A stretch of 5,610 nucleotides of DNA. Source: BS750m-G62 sp964577175 (GTDB taxonomy: Bacteria > Planctomycetota > Phycisphaerae > FEN-1346). The DNA lies in NCBI GenBank assembly GCA_964577175.1, contig CAZNYC010000195.1:1-5610 (forward strand), written 5' to 3'. Below the pieces are notes generated by a model, which was given only the letters and a program-made list of their open reading frames with translations, ran no database searches and was not told the origin of the DNA. How positions within the stretch are numbered: position 1 is the first letter of the stretch; each line of letters begins with the position of its first letter. Positions 4,722 to 5,610 of the stretch are shown in pieces. The translations under genes and the position numbers were made by a program.

Positions 4722-5610
4722 TCCGGTTTCTCCATGCAGGTGCGAATGCGGGTCTCGGCCTTCGCGACGGACGACGGGTCGACGTCCATGCCGATGAACT
4801 GCCTGCCCATACGGACCGCCACGACGCCGGTCGTCCCGGCGCCCAGGAACGGGTCGAGTAGGGTCTGGCCGGGGTCGGTGAACCGCTCCAGGATGTCGGC
4901 CATCCCGCTCTCGGACTGGCCCCAGTGATGGTGCTCCTTATCGTTGGCGCCGCTCCGGCAGACGTCGCCGATCCAGTCACCCTCGTACCGGCCCTTGACG
5001 TACCAGAGGAGCGGTTTCCAGAAGGTGTTGACGCGCCGGCCCCACAGCTGGGCCGCCTGGCCCCCGGGGGTCAGGTAGGCGAGGGTCCAGTGGTACTCGA
5101 GCGTCGAAGCGAGGCGGGCCATGATGTCCGGCACATACGACTGCCCCACCATGGCGACAAGCGACCCGCCGGGCTTCAGGGCATGGGCCGCCAGTTCGGC
5201 CAGGCGGTCGTACAGGTCGAGATGCTGTTTGCCGTACGGCGGGTCGGTGATGACCCAGTCCACCGACGCCGCGTCCACGTGCTCGACCCCGGCGGCGATA
5301 TCCGCGCAGATGAGGCGGCAGAGGTCCTCGTCCGGCGGCTTGGCTGCTGCGGCCGCCGCTTTCCGGGCAACCCGGGCCTTCCTGGCCTCGGCCTTCTTGA
5401 GTTCCCGGTATTCGCGGTTGACCGTCGTTTCGCCGCGGCGCAGTTTCTCCTGCGTCGCCTCATCGGCCCGCTCGCGGAGGTATTCCGCCTTCGCGATGGT
5501 GTTGCCCGAAATGCCCGCGACCTTGGCGATTGCCGCCCTGGTGTCCACGGAAGGGTTTGGAGATTTCTCCGAACCCTTCGAGCGGGACCTGCCGCCGGCG
5601 GCACCGCCCA
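4718..5610 (-). CDS. ParB/HTH-type protein fused to DNA methyltransferase (N4/N6 class), 5' end outside window
   Basis: It methylates an exocyclic amino group in DNA using S-adenosylmethionine, judging by the motifs. Numbering from the GTG at 5548, TDPPYGK (101-107) is catalytic motif IV and DPFLGAGTTGVVAVRMG with IGMDVD (232-257) is the AdoMet-binding motif I. The order IV then I indicates the beta group of amino-methyltransferases. HHHWGQSESG (206-215) precedes motif I as is usual in this family. Residues 2-50 (DTRAAIAKVAGISGNTIAKA then LRRGETTVNREYRELKK) are the helix-turn-helix segment that follows the ParB-like domain in phage ParB-family proteins. An alanine/lysine-rich linker (52-70) joins it to the methylase. 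The frame stays open from 5548 to 5610, and the upstream residues (GGRSRSKGSEKSPNPS) match the basic stretch that usually precedes DTR in such proteins, so the GTG at 5548 is probably internal and the true start lies beyond the window. The stop codon overlaps the next start. Confidence 0.88.
   Translation of the reverse strand, partial: GGAAGGRSRSKGSEKSPNPSVDTRAAIAKVAGISGNTIAKAEYLRERADEATQEKLRRGETTVNREYRELKKAEARKARVARKAAAAAAKPPDEDLCRLICADIAAGVEHVDAASVDWVITDPPYGKQHLDLYDRLAELAAHALKPGGSLVAMVGQSYVPDIMARLASTLEYHWTLAYLTPGGQAAQLWGRRVNTFWKPLLWYVKGRYEGDWIGDVCRSGANDKEHHHWGQSESGMADILERFTDPGQTLLDPFLGAGTTGVVAVRMGRQFIGMDVDPSSVAKAETRIRTCMEKPE

Overview
The window is GC-rich (clearly above 60% by eye) and every gene that can be supported lies on the minus strand, read from 5610 down to 1. 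Genes are tightly packed, with overlaps or gaps of 0-11 nt in the upstream block. They encode replication, nuclease-like and DNA-methyltransferase functions, with no recognisable housekeeping gene. This looks like the early/replication module of a phage, prophage or other mobile replicon of a GC-rich bacterium. The host cannot be named from the sequence.

Layout in transcription order. (1) 5610-4718: C-terminal part of a ParB/HTH-type protein fused to an N6-adenine/N4-cytosine DNA methyltransferase, its 5' end beyond the window. (2) 4721-4314: a 135-aa PD-(D/E)XK nuclease-like protein, coupled to the methyltransferase by an ATGA overlap. (3) 4302-4030: a 90-aa protein resembling DUF1599 / nucleotide modification associated domain 1. 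(4) 4022-3456: a second, unrelated PD-(D/E)XK nuclease-like protein of 188 aa. (5) 3455-1185: a 756-aa primase-polymerase/RepA-type helicase fusion, the probable replication initiator. It starts with GTG directly after the amber stop of gene 4 and in the same frame. (6) 1263-911: a repeat-rich stretch that begins inside the 3' end of gene 5 and fills the following non-coding gap. It holds nine copies of a short CAGTTCCGC-like iteron in groups spaced 11-14 bp, plus G/C-rich hairpins; it is a candidate replication origin or control region. (7) 910-620: a 96-aa protein of unknown function. (8) 487-2: the N-terminal ParB-like domain of a protein that runs off the window, probably a second ParB-methyltransferase fusion.

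A reasonable working model is that genes 1-5 form one translationally coupled operon delivering a self-contained initiator (primase plus helicase) together with DNA-processing nucleases and a DNA modification enzyme, and that the initiator or its C-terminal helix-turn-helix domains act on the iteron array at the end of its own gene. The gene identities rest on visible motifs. The origin assignment and the link between the nucleases and the methylases are inference. No tRNA, rRNA, transposase, integrase or CRISPR array is visible.
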